NCBI GenBank assembly: GCA_947523045.1
Contig: CANNUR010000003.1
Coordinates: forward strand, 1 to 34,603
From: an uncultured Prosthecobacter sp.
GTDB taxonomy: Bacteria > Verrucomicrobiota > Verrucomicrobiia > Verrucomicrobiales > Verrucomicrobiaceae
Direction of reading: 5' to 3'
Length of the DNA stretch: 34,603 bases
Positions 25,716 through 33,288 of this stretch are shown piece after piece. The notes below the pieces were generated by a model. That model ran no database searches. It saw only the letters and a list, made by a program, of their open reading frames with translations, and was not told the origin of the DNA. Positions within the stretch are counted from its first letter, which is position 1; each line of letters starts with the position of its first letter. The position numbers and the translations under genes were made by a program.

Positions 25716-26668
25716 GGACACGGTTGCGGAACATCGGCCTACTGACCCTGCTCGGCGTGGCTTCGGCACTCGCCCAACCGGCGCGCGAATTGGAGGTGCT
25801 GCTCGTTCAGGGCGCGGCCGGCACCGAGGAGTACGCCGCGCTCTTTGAGAGCCAGGCGGCGACCTGGCAGCAGGCCGCCGACCAAGCCGGCGCGACCTTC
25901 ACCCGCCTCGGCCACAGCGGACCGGCGGAGACGCAGGATCTGCCCGCGCTCGAAGCAGCGTTGCAGAAGGCCGTGGCGTCGGACCAGGGCCAGCTCTGGC
26001 TGGTGCTGATCGGTCACGGCACCTACGACGGCCGCGAGGCCAAGTTCAACCTGCGCGGCCCCGACCTGACACCGGCCTGGCTGGCGGAACGCCTGAAACC
26101 GCTGCGTCGCGAGCTGGTGCTGGTGCATGGCGGTTCGGCCAGCGGCGGTTTTCTCAAGCCCCTGGCCGGCCCGCGGCGCACGATCGTCACCGCCACCAAG
26201 GGCGGCGACGAGGTGTTTTATGCGCGCTTCGGCGAACACTTCGCGCCGGCCATCGCCGGTCTGCCCGAGGCCGACCTCGATCAGGACCAGCAGGTGTCGG
26301 TGCTGGAAGCCTTCCTGCATGCCAGCCGGCGCGCCGCGGAATTTTATCAGGGCGAGGACCGCCTCGCCACCGAGCATGCCCTGCTGGAAGACAACGGCGA
26401 TGGCGTCGGCACGCGCGCGGAAGTGTTCGAGGGCACCCAGCCGAAGGCCGCTCCCGAGGCTGCCGCCGTCGATGGCGCGCGCGCCGGGCAACTCGTGCTG
26501 GTGCTGAGCGAGGCGGAGTCGCGCCTGACCGAGGCGCAGCGCGCGCGCCGCGATGAACTGGAACGCCGGCTCGAGGCGCTCAAGGCGGAGCGGACCGGCA
26601 AGGGCGAGGCCGCCTTCTTTGCCGAGCTTGAACCGTTGCTGCGCGAGTTGGCGGAGATCTATCGGTGA
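25712..26668 (+). CDS. Exported caspase/legumain-fold protein with apparently missing catalytic Cys
   Basis: A 318-residue protein with a signal peptide (about 1-22, LLTLLGVASALAQ). The core looks like a caspase-hemoglobinase fold (legumain-like, clan CD): WLVLIGHGTYDG with His102 in the place of the catalytic His, then LVLVHGGSASGGFLKPL (about 135-151) where the catalytic Cys of active members would be expected, here Ser/Ala. IVTATKGGDEVFYARFGEHF follows the usual specificity region. A 12-residue EF-hand-like loop begins at D188 (DLDQDQQVSVLE). The C-terminus is helical and Glu-rich. It is last in the operon. I infer a pseudo-protease or protein-binding role; the fold call rests on motif reading only. 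Confidence 0.65.
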   Translation: MRTRLRNIGLLTLLGVASALAQPARELEVLLVQGAAGTEEYAALFESQAATWQQAADQAGATFTRLGHSGPAETQDLPALEAALQKAVASDQGQLWLVLIGHGTYDGREAKFNLRGPDLTPAWLAERLKPLRRELVLVHGGSASGGFLKPLAGPRRTIVTATKGGDEVFYARFGEHFAPAIAGLPEADLDQDQQVSVLEAFLHASRRAAEFYQGEDRLATEHALLEDNGDGVGTRAEVFEGTQPKAAPEAAAVDGARAGQLVLVLSEAESRLTEAQRARRDELERRLEALKAERTGKGEAAFFAELEPLLRELAEIYR

Positions 26669-26697
26669 GTTGCGGGCCTTTGCTGCGTTACCTCGCC

Positions 26698-27651
26698 ATG
26701 ACTCGCTGGTCCTGCCTCTTCCTCACCGCCGCCGCCCTGCAGGCTGCGGACATCGCCGTTGAACCCGTCGGTTCGGTCCTGCGCTTCAGCGCCGGTGGCC
26801 AGCCGGTGTGCAGCTACCAGATGCAGCCCGGCGAGGTGCCGGAGGGCGTGAATGAAATCTTCCGCCATGGCGCCCATCTGCATCCCGTTTATTCCCCGAG
26901 CGGGCGCTGCGTCACCGGCAACCACCAGGCCGACCATCCCTGGCAGCGCGGCATTTGGATGGCCTGGACCAAGACCGAGTTCGGCGAGGCCCATCCGGAC
27001 TTCTGGAACATGGGCAAGGCCGATGCCCAAAGCGGCGGCTCACTGCCCGCCGAAGTGCGTTTTGTCCAACTGCGGAAAAGCTGGGGTGGCCCGCAGGGCG
27101 GCGGCTTCGTCAGCGAGCATGTCTTCCTCGATCACAGCCGCACGCCGGGGCAGAAGGTGCTCAACGAGACCTGGGAGGTCGCCGTCTCCCAGCAGACGCT
27201 CGACGGCACACGGACGAATGTCCTCGACCTCATCAGCACCCAGACCTGCGCCACCGACCGGCCGCTCAAGCTGCCCAAGTATCACTACGGCGGCCTCGGT
27301 GTGCGCGGCGCGCCGGCATGGAATCCGGTCGAGTCGGTCCGCATGCTCACCAGCGAGGGTCATGACCGCAAGAGCGGCGACAGCACGACCGCGCGCTGGG
27401 TCTGGCTCGGTGGCGAGATCGAGGGCGCCACGACCGGGATCGCCGTGCTGATCCATCCGTCGAACTTTCGCTTCCCCCAGCCGCTGCGGCTGAACCCGAA
27501 AAATCCGCAGCTCTGTGTCGCCCCCTCCCAGGGCGGCGATTGGGCCATCGAACCTGGCAGACCCCTGGTCTCCAAGTACCGCTTTCTCATCTTCGATGGC
27601 CCGCCAAAGGCCGACTGGATCGAGGCGCAGTGGCGGGAATATGCCAAATAG
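26698..27651 (+). CDS. PmoA-family protein (DUF6807)
   Basis: A 317-residue exported protein with a signal peptide (about 1-16). It matches the PmoA/DUF6807 family widespread in Planctomycetota and Verrucomicrobiota: RHGAHLHPVYSPSG with histidines, NHQADHPWQRGIWMAWTKTEF, YHYGGLGVRG, and C-terminal YRFLIFDGPP. Despite the family name (methane oxygenase subunit-like) it is not a particulate methane monooxygenase; such genes usually sit near sugar-oxidation genes. It begins 29 bp after the caspase-fold gene. Immediately after its stop begins the left arm of the inverted repeat that brackets the GxxExxY gene. Confidence 0.8.
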   Translation: MTRWSCLFLTAAALQAADIAVEPVGSVLRFSAGGQPVCSYQMQPGEVPEGVNEIFRHGAHLHPVYSPSGRCVTGNHQADHPWQRGIWMAWTKTEFGEAHPDFWNMGKADAQSGGSLPAEVRFVQLRKSWGGPQGGGFVSEHVFLDHSRTPGQKVLNETWEVAVSQQTLDGTRTNVLDLISTQTCATDRPLKLPKYHYGGLGVRGAPAWNPVESVRMLTSEGHDRKSGDSTTARWVWLGGEIEGATTGIAVLIHPSNFRFPQPLRLNPKNPQLCVAPSQGGDWAIEPGRPLVSKYRFLIFDGPPKADWIEAQWREYAK

Positions 27652-27681
27652 GGGCCTGCGGAACACGCGGAAAACACGGAA
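27652..27681 (+). repeat. Left arm of GxxExxY-flanking inverted repeat
   Basis: It contains GCGGAACACGCGGAAAACAC and starts right after the PmoA-like stop codon. It would read EHAENTE in one frame, a word pattern I recall from sequence next to other GxxExxY genes (recollection, unverified). Confidence 0.75.
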
Positions 27682-27776
27682 CTCTGATGGATGCGGATCA
27701 AATCCAAGCTTCGCTGTTTGCATCCTGTGAATCTTTCCGATGGTCCGCTGACTATGCAGAAGCGAACCTAAACCCC

Positions 27777-28178
27777 ATGAGCAAGCTCATCTACCCCGAG
27801 GAATCTTACCGGATCCGAGGCGCGTGCTTCGAGGTTTACAAGCTGCAAGGCTGCGGTTTCACCGAAGCCATTTATCAGGAATGCCTCGAAGCTGAGCTGG
27901 AATTCCTGGGCATTCCGTTTGATGCCCAACGCCAGTTCCCACTGCTCTACAAAGGGCGCCGCCTCAGGCACACCTTCATTCCCGATCTTGTCTGCTTCGG
28001 CAAGATTCTGCTCGAACTGAAGGCCGCATCAGATCTGACGGATGAGCATCGTGCACAACTCCTCAATTATCTGCAAGCCAGCGGCATGCATCTGGGCTTT
28101 CTTATCAACTTTGGTCACTATCCCAAAATCCAAATCGAACGATTTGTGAATCTCGACGGCTATTGTGGACTGGCCTGA
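27777..28178 (+). CDS. GxxExxY protein (PD-(D/E)XK nuclease superfamily)
   Basis: A 133-residue protein with the family signature GFTEAIY (G27, E30, Y33). The nuclease-like core follows: IPD (D70) and LELK (E80, K82), matching the PD-(D/E)XK pattern with the upstream helix Glu in QECLEAEL. The family is widespread, often scattered in many copies per genome, and its function is undetermined. ATG 27777 begins the conserved segment; the open frame upstream is not protein-like. No ribosome site is seen. GC content is visibly lower than in the neighbours, and the gene is bracketed by an inverted repeat. Confidence 0.85.
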   Translation: MSKLIYPEESYRIRGACFEVYKLQGCGFTEAIYQECLEAELEFLGIPFDAQRQFPLLYKGRRLRHTFIPDLVCFGKILLELKAASDLTDEHRAQLLNYLQASGMHLGFLINFGHYPKIQIERFVNLDGYCGLA

Positions 28179-28216
28179 GGACCCACCCGAAAACGACTCT
28201 CTCAGACACCTGATTT

Positions 28217-31200
28217 ATGATGCAAAATCTGCGCCACTGCCTGTTCCAGATTCTGATCCTTTCCGTGTCTTCCGCGTGTTCCGTAGGCACACTTTACGCC
28301 GCCGATCTCTTCGACAAAGCCAACCTCGCAGCCTGGTGCATCGTGCCGTTTGATGCGAAGAAACGCACGCCCGAACAGCGCGCCGAGATGCTCGCCAAGA
28401 TGGGCATCCACAAGGCTGCCTACGACTGGCGGCAGGAGCATGTGCCGGAGTTCGAGCGCGAGATCCTCGCCTACCAAAAACATGGGATCGAAATGTTCGC
28501 CTTCTGGGGCGTGCACGACGAGGCGCTGCGCCTGTTTGCGAAATACCAGCTGCATCCGCAGCTTTGGGTGATGATGAAGGGGGTTGGCGACACTCAGGAG
28601 GCGAAGGTCCAATCCGCCGCCGAAGGGCTGCTACCCGTTCTCGAGAAGGCCAAAACGATCGGCAGCAAGGTCGGCCTTTACAATCATGGCGGCTGGGGTG
28701 GCGAACCGGAGAACCTGGTCGCGGTCTGCGAGTTCCTCAAGCGGCACCACGCCATCGATCACGTCGGCATCGTTTACAACCTGCACCACGGCCACAGCCA
28801 TCTGGAGCGCCTGCCGCAGGCCCTGGCGTTGATGAAACCCTGGCTGCTCTGCCTCAACCTCAATGGCATGGACGTCGCCGGCGACACCAAGGGTCGCAAG
28901 ATCCTGCCGCTCGGGGTCGGCACCCAGGATGTCACGGTCCTGCGCCAGATCCGCGCCAGCGGTTACCACGGCCCGATCGGCATCCTCAATCACACCGACG
29001 AGGACGCCGAGGGTCGCCTGCTCGACAACCTAGACGGCCTGCACTGGCTGCTGCCCCAGCTCGATGACGCCAAGCCGGGGCCCAAACCCACTTACCGCAC
29101 CTTTTCTGCTCCAATCATCCATCCTCAATCCAAAATCAGAAATCCCGAGAGCGTCGCGTCTCTGAGCGCCGAGTTTGGTAAGGCTCTCAAGGGTGGCTGG
29201 CGCACCGAGGGCGGCGAGGCCTTCACGAAGTTGCCGTTCACGGTGGAATGCCGGGCCAGGCTCGACGGCAAGGCCGGCTTCAACATCCTCGTCGCCGCGG
29301 AGGTCAAGGCCTCCGCCACACACTGGGAACTCTACACCCACGCCGGCCGCGGCACGCTCGCCCTGTTCCTGCCCGGGCGAGGCGGTGATTTCGATTCCAA
29401 GGTCGATGTCTGCGACGGCCAATGGCACGATTTCCTGGCCAGCGTCGATGACCAGCAGGTCGTGCTCTGGATCGATGGCAAACTCGTGCTGGAAAAGCCC
29501 GTGCAACCGCTGCGCGGCGAACCCAAACCGGGCGGCCTGGCCTTCGGTCGCCTCGTCGAAGGCGGGCTCGGCTGCGACGGCGTGCTCGACGATGTGCGGA
29601 TCTCGCGCGGCGCGATGAAGCCGCGCAAGGGCGGCGCGCCGCGCCTGCGCATGGACAACACGCTCGGCGTCTGGGATTTCGACGACCTCAGCGCGCTCAC
29701 CGGTCCGCCGGCGCCGGAACCGGCCGCGTTCACGCCCGACCTGGCGCCGCTGCAGCCGGATCAGGCCATCCACTGGCGCGAATTCGTCAACCGCGAGCGC
29801 GTGTTCGACTACTACAGCAAGCAGGCCCTGCAGTTCCGCGGCCAGAAGCCACTGCCGGCCCTGCTGCCCGCCTTCCCCGGCCTCGATGGCGGGCAGCAGG
29901 GCCACTGGGGCAACCAGAACGACCAGGTCACCTGGAAGGACGGTCGCTGGGCGGCGAGCGATCTCGGCCCGGTGTTCAGCGGCGTGTTCAAGGGCGCCGG
30001 CGTCACCGTGCCGAAGGGCGTCTGCGTCCAGTTCGACGACCTGGCGGCGGTGTTCGATCCCGAAACCCTGTCGTTCCCGGTCATCTGGCGCGGCGGCTTC
30101 CTCAAGCTCAACGACGCCCGCCACGGGTTCATGGCCGGCGCGCCAATGGCGGGATCACTGGTCAAAAAATCTGACCAGCGACAAACCGGCACCTACCACG
30201 GCTTCTACCGCCACGGGCGCGAGGTCATCTTCGCCTACACCGTCGACGGCCAAAAACGCTTCGCCACCGCCCGCGGCGAGGACCCGACCCTGGAGACTCT
30301 AACCCGCGGCGGACCCGCGCAGTGGCCGCAGTGGCTCGAGACCCGGGGCGAGCTCGGCACGCAGATGCCGTTCGCCACCGACCGACTGACCCTGCCCTTC
30401 GAGAATCCGCATGGCACGCTGTTTTTCCTCACCGCGCACGACTTCTTTGCCGACGGCACGAGCGCGGCGGTGGCGACGATGACCGGCGAGGTCTGGCTGG
30501 TTGAAGGCATCGACGCAACACTGGCAAAACTGCGCTGGAAACGCTTCGCCACTGGCCTGCACCAGCCGCTGGGTTTGAAGATCGTCGGCGACCGCATCCA
30601 CGTGCTCGGCCGCGACCAGATCACTCGCCTGCACGATCTCAACGGCGATGCCGAAGCCGACTTTTACGAGTGCGTGACGAACGCCCTGCAAACCTCACCG
30701 GGCGGACATGATTTCATCGTCGGACTGGAGATCGACCAGGAAGGCCGCTGGTATTTCGCCTCAGGCAATCAGGGCGTCTGCCGGGTGACGGGTCGCGACC
30801 GCCTGGAAGTGCTGGCCACCGGCTTCCGCAATCCCAACGGCCTCGGCCTCTCGGCGGACGGACGCTTCATCACCACCAGCGGTCAAGAGGGCGACTGGAC
30901 GCCGGCCACCTCCGTCTTTCAGATCGATCTCGAGCGAAACCTCGGCGCGCACTACGGTGCTGGCGGTCCGAAGAACGGCCAGCCGCCGGAGCCGGTGCTG
31001 CTGTACCTGCCGCGCGGCGAGGACAACAGCGCCAGCAGCCAGGCCTTCATCACGAGTGAGCCGTGGGCCGCGTTGCGGGGCGATCAAAACTTCATCCATC
31101 TCTCCTCCGGGGGTGGCAGCGCCTGGCTGGTGATGCGTCAGAACGTTCAGGGTCGCTGGCAGGCGGCGTCGGTGAAGCTCAGCGGCAACTTCGATTCCGG

Positions 31201-32125
31201 CCCGCAGTGCGCGCGCTTCCACCCGAAGGACGGCCAGCTCTACGTCACCAGCCTGACCGGCTGGGGCACCTACACCCCGAAGGATGGCGGCTTCCAGCGC
31301 CTGCGCTTCACCGGTGGCCGGCCGGTGCCCGTGGCCTGCGAGGCGCGCGACAACGGTGTGCTCGTGCGGTTTCACGAACCGGTGCCGGCGGCGGCGACCG
31401 CGGGTTGTTTTGCCCAGTGCTGGAACTACCGCTACGGCCCGCAGTACGGCTCGCCGGAGTACTCGCTCCAGTTCGCCGACACACCCGGCCACGACCCGCT
31501 GGAGATCCTCAGCGTGCAGCGGCTCGACGAGGGCCGCACCCTCTTCGTCGAAATCCCGCAGCTGCTGCCGGCCAACCAGATCCACCTGCGGCTCGGCACC
31601 GGCCACGACCTCTTCCTGACCGCGCATGCACTGGCCGAACCCTTCACGGCTTTCCCCGGCTACACGAAGATCGCCAAGACGAGCCGCGCCGCGCAGGTTG
31701 GCACCGCCGTGCCCGCACCATCGAAGCCGAACCCCTGGGCGCAGGATGAACCCGGGCGCGAACTCGTCGTCGAGGCGGCGCTCGGCCTGCAGTTTGTGCA
31801 AAAGCAGCTCAGCGCCAAGGCCGGCGAACGCCTGACCCTGCGCTTCAAGAATCCGGATGTCGTGCCGCACAACTGGCTGCTCGCCAAGCCCGGCTCCCTG
31901 CAGCGACTCGGCGAGTTGTGCAACCTCCTGATCACCGACCCGCAGGGCCTCGCCAAACACTACGTGCCCGACAGCGGCGACGTGCTCGCCTGGACCGACA
32001 TGGTGCCGCCGCAGGGCGAGTTCGTCATCCACTTCAAGGCGCCGCCGGAGAAGGGTGATTATCCCTACCTCTGCACCTTCCCCGGCCACTGGATGGTGAT
32101 GAACGGCGTGCTCAGGGTCGAGTGA
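28217..32125 (+). CDS. Secreted five-module protein: TIM barrel, LamG-like, DUF6797-like, propeller, azurin
   Basis: A 1302-residue exported protein. A signal peptide covers about 1-29; part is encoded by the right arm of the inverted repeat. Residues 31-285 resemble a sugar-phosphate-isomerase/epimerase TIM barrel. About 318-470 is a LamG/concanavalin-like domain (WHDFLASVDDQQVVLWIDGK). About 554-750 is DUF6797-like (GHWGNQNDQVTWKDGRW). About 755-1031 is a beta-propeller like PQQ-dependent sugar dehydrogenases (HQPLGLKIVGDRIHVLGRDQ; FRNPNGLGLSADGRF). About 1181-1302 is an azurin-like cupredoxin with a complete type 1 copper set: H1218, C1286, H1291, M1295. A plausible periplasmic sugar-oxidising protein with built-in electron acceptor. 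An AT-rich insert encodes residues 296-311. Confidence 0.85.
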   Translation: MMQNLRHCLFQILILSVSSACSVGTLYAADLFDKANLAAWCIVPFDAKKRTPEQRAEMLAKMGIHKAAYDWRQEHVPEFEREILAYQKHGIEMFAFWGVHDEALRLFAKYQLHPQLWVMMKGVGDTQEAKVQSAAEGLLPVLEKAKTIGSKVGLYNHGGWGGEPENLVAVCEFLKRHHAIDHVGIVYNLHHGHSHLERLPQALALMKPWLLCLNLNGMDVAGDTKGRKILPLGVGTQDVTVLRQIRASGYHGPIGILNHTDEDAEGRLLDNLDGLHWLLPQLDDAKPGPKPTYRTFSAPIIHPQSKIRNPESVASLSAEFGKALKGGWRTEGGEAFTKLPFTVECRARLDGKAGFNILVAAEVKASATHWELYTHAGRGTLALFLPGRGGDFDSKVDVCDGQWHDFLASVDDQQVVLWIDGKLVLEKPVQPLRGEPKPGGLAFGRLVEGGLGCDGVLDDVRISRGAMKPRKGGAPRLRMDNTLGVWDFDDLSALTGPPAPEPAAFTPDLAPLQPDQAIHWREFVNRERVFDYYSKQALQFRGQKPLPALLPAFPGLDGGQQGHWGNQNDQVTWKDGRWAASDLGPVFSGVFKGAGVTVPKGVCVQFDDLAAVFDPETLSFPVIWRGGFLKLNDARHGFMAGAPMAGSLVKKSDQRQTGTYHGFYRHGREVIFAYTVDGQKRFATARGEDPTLETLTRGGPAQWPQWLETRGELGTQMPFATDRLTLPFENPHGTLFFLTAHDFFADGTSAAVATMTGEVWLVEGIDATLAKLRWKRFATGLHQPLGLKIVGDRIHVLGRDQITRLHDLNGDAEADFYECVTNALQTSPGGHDFIVGLEIDQEGRWYFASGNQGVCRVTGRDRLEVLATGFRNPNGLGLSADGRFITTSGQEGDWTPATSVFQIDLERNLGAHYGAGGPKNGQPPEPVLLYLPRGEDNSASSQAFITSEPWAALRGDQNFIHLSSGGGSAWLVMRQNVQGRWQAASVKLSGNFDSGPQCARFHPKDGQLYVTSLTGWGTYTPKDGGFQRLRFTGGRPVPVACEARDNGVLVRFHEPVPAAATAGCFAQCWNYRYGPQYGSPEYSLQFADTPGHDPLEILSVQRLDEGRTLFVEIPQLLPANQIHLRLGTGHDLFLTAHALAEPFTAFPGYTKIAKTSRAAQVGTAVPAPSKPNPWAQDEPGRELVVEAALGLQFVQKQLSAKAGERLTLRFKNPDVVPHNWLLAKPGSLQRLGELCNLLITDPQGLAKHYVPDSGDVLAWTDMVPPQGEFVIHFKAPPEKGDYPYLCTFPGHWMVMNGVLRVE
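28261..28290 (-). repeat. Right arm of GxxExxY-flanking inverted repeat
   Basis: Inverted copy of 27652-27681 (27 of 30). It lies within the next gene and encodes about residues 16-25 (SVSSACSVGT) of its signal peptide, so the repeat has been taken into a coding region. Confidence 0.75.
29101..29150 (+). repeat. AT-rich in-frame insert encoding HPQSKIRNPES
   Basis: This 50-bp patch has 42% GC within a gene of about 70% GC. It encodes FSAPIIHPQSKIRNPES in a linker between the TIM barrel and LamG-like domain. The DNA has staggered AATCC/AAATC words. Similar NPKSKI-type inserts are familiar from other bacteria, so a short dispersed repeat captured in frame is likely (inference). Confidence 0.55.
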
Positions 32126-32224
32126 TCTGCGGATCATCCCTGGGTTTCGTCTCTCGGGCTGGGAGCGGCGAAAAAAAGCCACCCCGGATGCAACCTTGCA
32201 CCCGCCACCGCGGTTCCAGCTGGC

Positions 32225-32926
32225 ATGCACGCCTTTCATGTCCCGCTCAACCGTCGCCGTCTCCTGCACAGCCTGCTGCTGGCCACCGGCGGCGTCATCA
32301 CCGGCGAACTCTATGCCGAGGCCCTGACGCTGACCCCGCATCAGACCGAGGGTCCCTACTATCCCGATCATCTGCCACTCGATCAGGACAACGATCTGAC
32401 CCAGATCCTCGGCGGCCAGGCGCCGGCGGGCGGGCGGGTCACCGAGTTCGGCGGTCGCCTGCTGGATGTCGATGGCCGGCCGCTCGCCGACAGCGTCATT
32501 GAACTCTGGCAGGCAGATCAGAACGGCTGCTACATCCACAGCCGCGGCGCTCCCACCGGCAAGGTGCGCGACCCGCACTTTCAGGGCTACGGCAAGATCG
32601 TCACGAATGCCAAGGGGGAATACCGCTTCCGCACAATCCAACCGGGACTGTACACCGGCCGCACCCGCCACTTCCACATCGCCGTCAACCGCAACGGCCA
32701 GCGCCTGCTCACCACCCAGCTCTACTTCGCCGGTGAACCGCAGAACGACAGCGATGGTGTGCTGAAGCGCCTGCGCGACGAGGCGCAGCGGCTGTCGGTC
32801 ATCCGCGAATTCAAACCGGCAACAACCGACGGCAGGGAACAGGTCGCCACCTGGGACATCGTGGTCGGCCTGACGCCGGAGGATCCGGAACCGCGCAGGA
32901 ACGCACCGGCCAAACGCCCGCAGTGA
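32225..32926 (+). CDS. Tat-exported intradiol ring-cleavage dioxygenase-like protein
   Basis: A 233-residue protein related to the protocatechuate 3,4-dioxygenase beta chain, whose enzymes cleave catechols with a non-haem iron. It has a twin-arginine-like signal (NRRRLLHSLLLATGG, about 9-23). The four expected Fe(III) ligands are present: Y103 (GCYIH), Y143 (GLYTG), H149 and H151 (RHFHI). The beta-sandwich marks GGRLLDVDGRPL and GEYRFRTIQPG fit the family. Exported members without clear aromatic-pathway neighbours are common in this type of bacterium, so the substrate is unknown. It starts 99 bp after the azurin-fusion gene. A short terminator-like hairpin begins at its stop codon. Confidence 0.85.
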   Translation: MHAFHVPLNRRRLLHSLLLATGGVITGELYAEALTLTPHQTEGPYYPDHLPLDQDNDLTQILGGQAPAGGRVTEFGGRLLDVDGRPLADSVIELWQADQNGCYIHSRGAPTGKVRDPHFQGYGKIVTNAKGEYRFRTIQPGLYTGRTRHFHIAVNRNGQRLLTTQLYFAGEPQNDSDGVLKRLRDEAQRLSVIREFKPATTDGREQVATWDIVVGLTPEDPEPRRNAPAKRPQ

Positions 32927-32944
32927 GGCCGTTTCCGGCCTTTT
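32926..32944 (+). terminator. Probable intrinsic terminator after dioxygenase gene
   Basis: AGGCCG, loop TTTC, CGGCCT, then a short TTTT tract (32941-32944, whose first T also pairs in the stem). It begins at the last base of the stop codon. The short U-tract makes it moderate at best. Confidence 0.5.
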
Positions 32945-32973
32945 GAATCCAGCATTGTCCCCCAAGGGGCAGC

Positions 32974-33216
32974 TCAGCCGCGCTTCTTGCGCGGCTGGCC
33001 GCTGCGCTCGACCGGCTTTTGCGACTGACGCGAGCCCATGACGCGGTGGGTGGTCTTGCGGATTTCCTCGCGGCCGGGACTGCCGTGGGTGCCGCGTGCG
33101 CCGGGATCCTCCTCGACGTGGAAGGGTTCGGTCAGCGGTTGGTCAGGCAGCGGCAGCACGTCGGTCACTCCGGAAGTGGCGCCCTTTTTCTTTTTGGGTG
33201 AGGTCGACTTCTTCAT
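32974..33216 (-). CDS. Small basic Lys/Arg-rich protein, unknown
   Basis: An 80-residue protein not recognised. The N-terminus is Lys-rich (MKKSTSPKKKKG); the middle is polar with several Pro/Glu (LPLPDQPLTEPFHVEEDPGA); the C-terminus is again basic (SGQPRKKRG). No signal or membrane segment. ATG 33216 opens the Lys-rich stretch; an in-frame ATG at 33237 would add seven residues. It lies 72 bp downstream of the phosphoribosyltransferase on the same strand and could be part of that transcript. Protein-like composition supports it, but it could still be a chance frame. Confidence 0.5.
   Translation of the reverse strand: MKKSTSPKKKKGATSGVTDVLPLPDQPLTEPFHVEEDPGARGTHGSPGREEIRKTTHRVMGSRQSQKPVERSGQPRKKRG
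32975..32997 (-). terminator. 9-bp perfect hairpin over the stop of the small basic gene
   Basis: CAGCCGCGC, 5-base loop, GCGCGGCTG, spanning the last codons and part of the stop codon of the minus-strand gene between convergent transcripts. There is no U-tract on the minus strand, so it may protect the 3' end rather than terminate transcription. Confidence 0.35.
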
Positions 33217-33288
33217 AACAAATTCTTTGTACCGCATTGGCGGAAGGTTTCTTTGCTGCGCTTGCCATTTCCCGTGCGGCGCTTGCGC

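Larger units (their letters stand above)
27652..28290. mobile_element. Candidate inverted-repeat-bracketed GxxExxY cassette
   Basis: Two 30-bp arms, 27652-27681 and 28261-28290, are inverted copies matching at 27 of 30 positions. They enclose a 402-bp gene and its flanks. The enclosed sequence is near 52% GC where sampled, against about 70% in the neighbouring gene. The right arm lies inside the signal-peptide region of the next gene. No transposase is encoded and no target duplication is evident, so any movement would need help in trans. The cassette reading is an inference. Confidence 0.45.

Noticed and set aside
30761..32965. A 734-codon minus-strand open frame
   Set aside because: Antisense to the azurin-fusion and intradiol-dioxygenase genes, both strongly supported.
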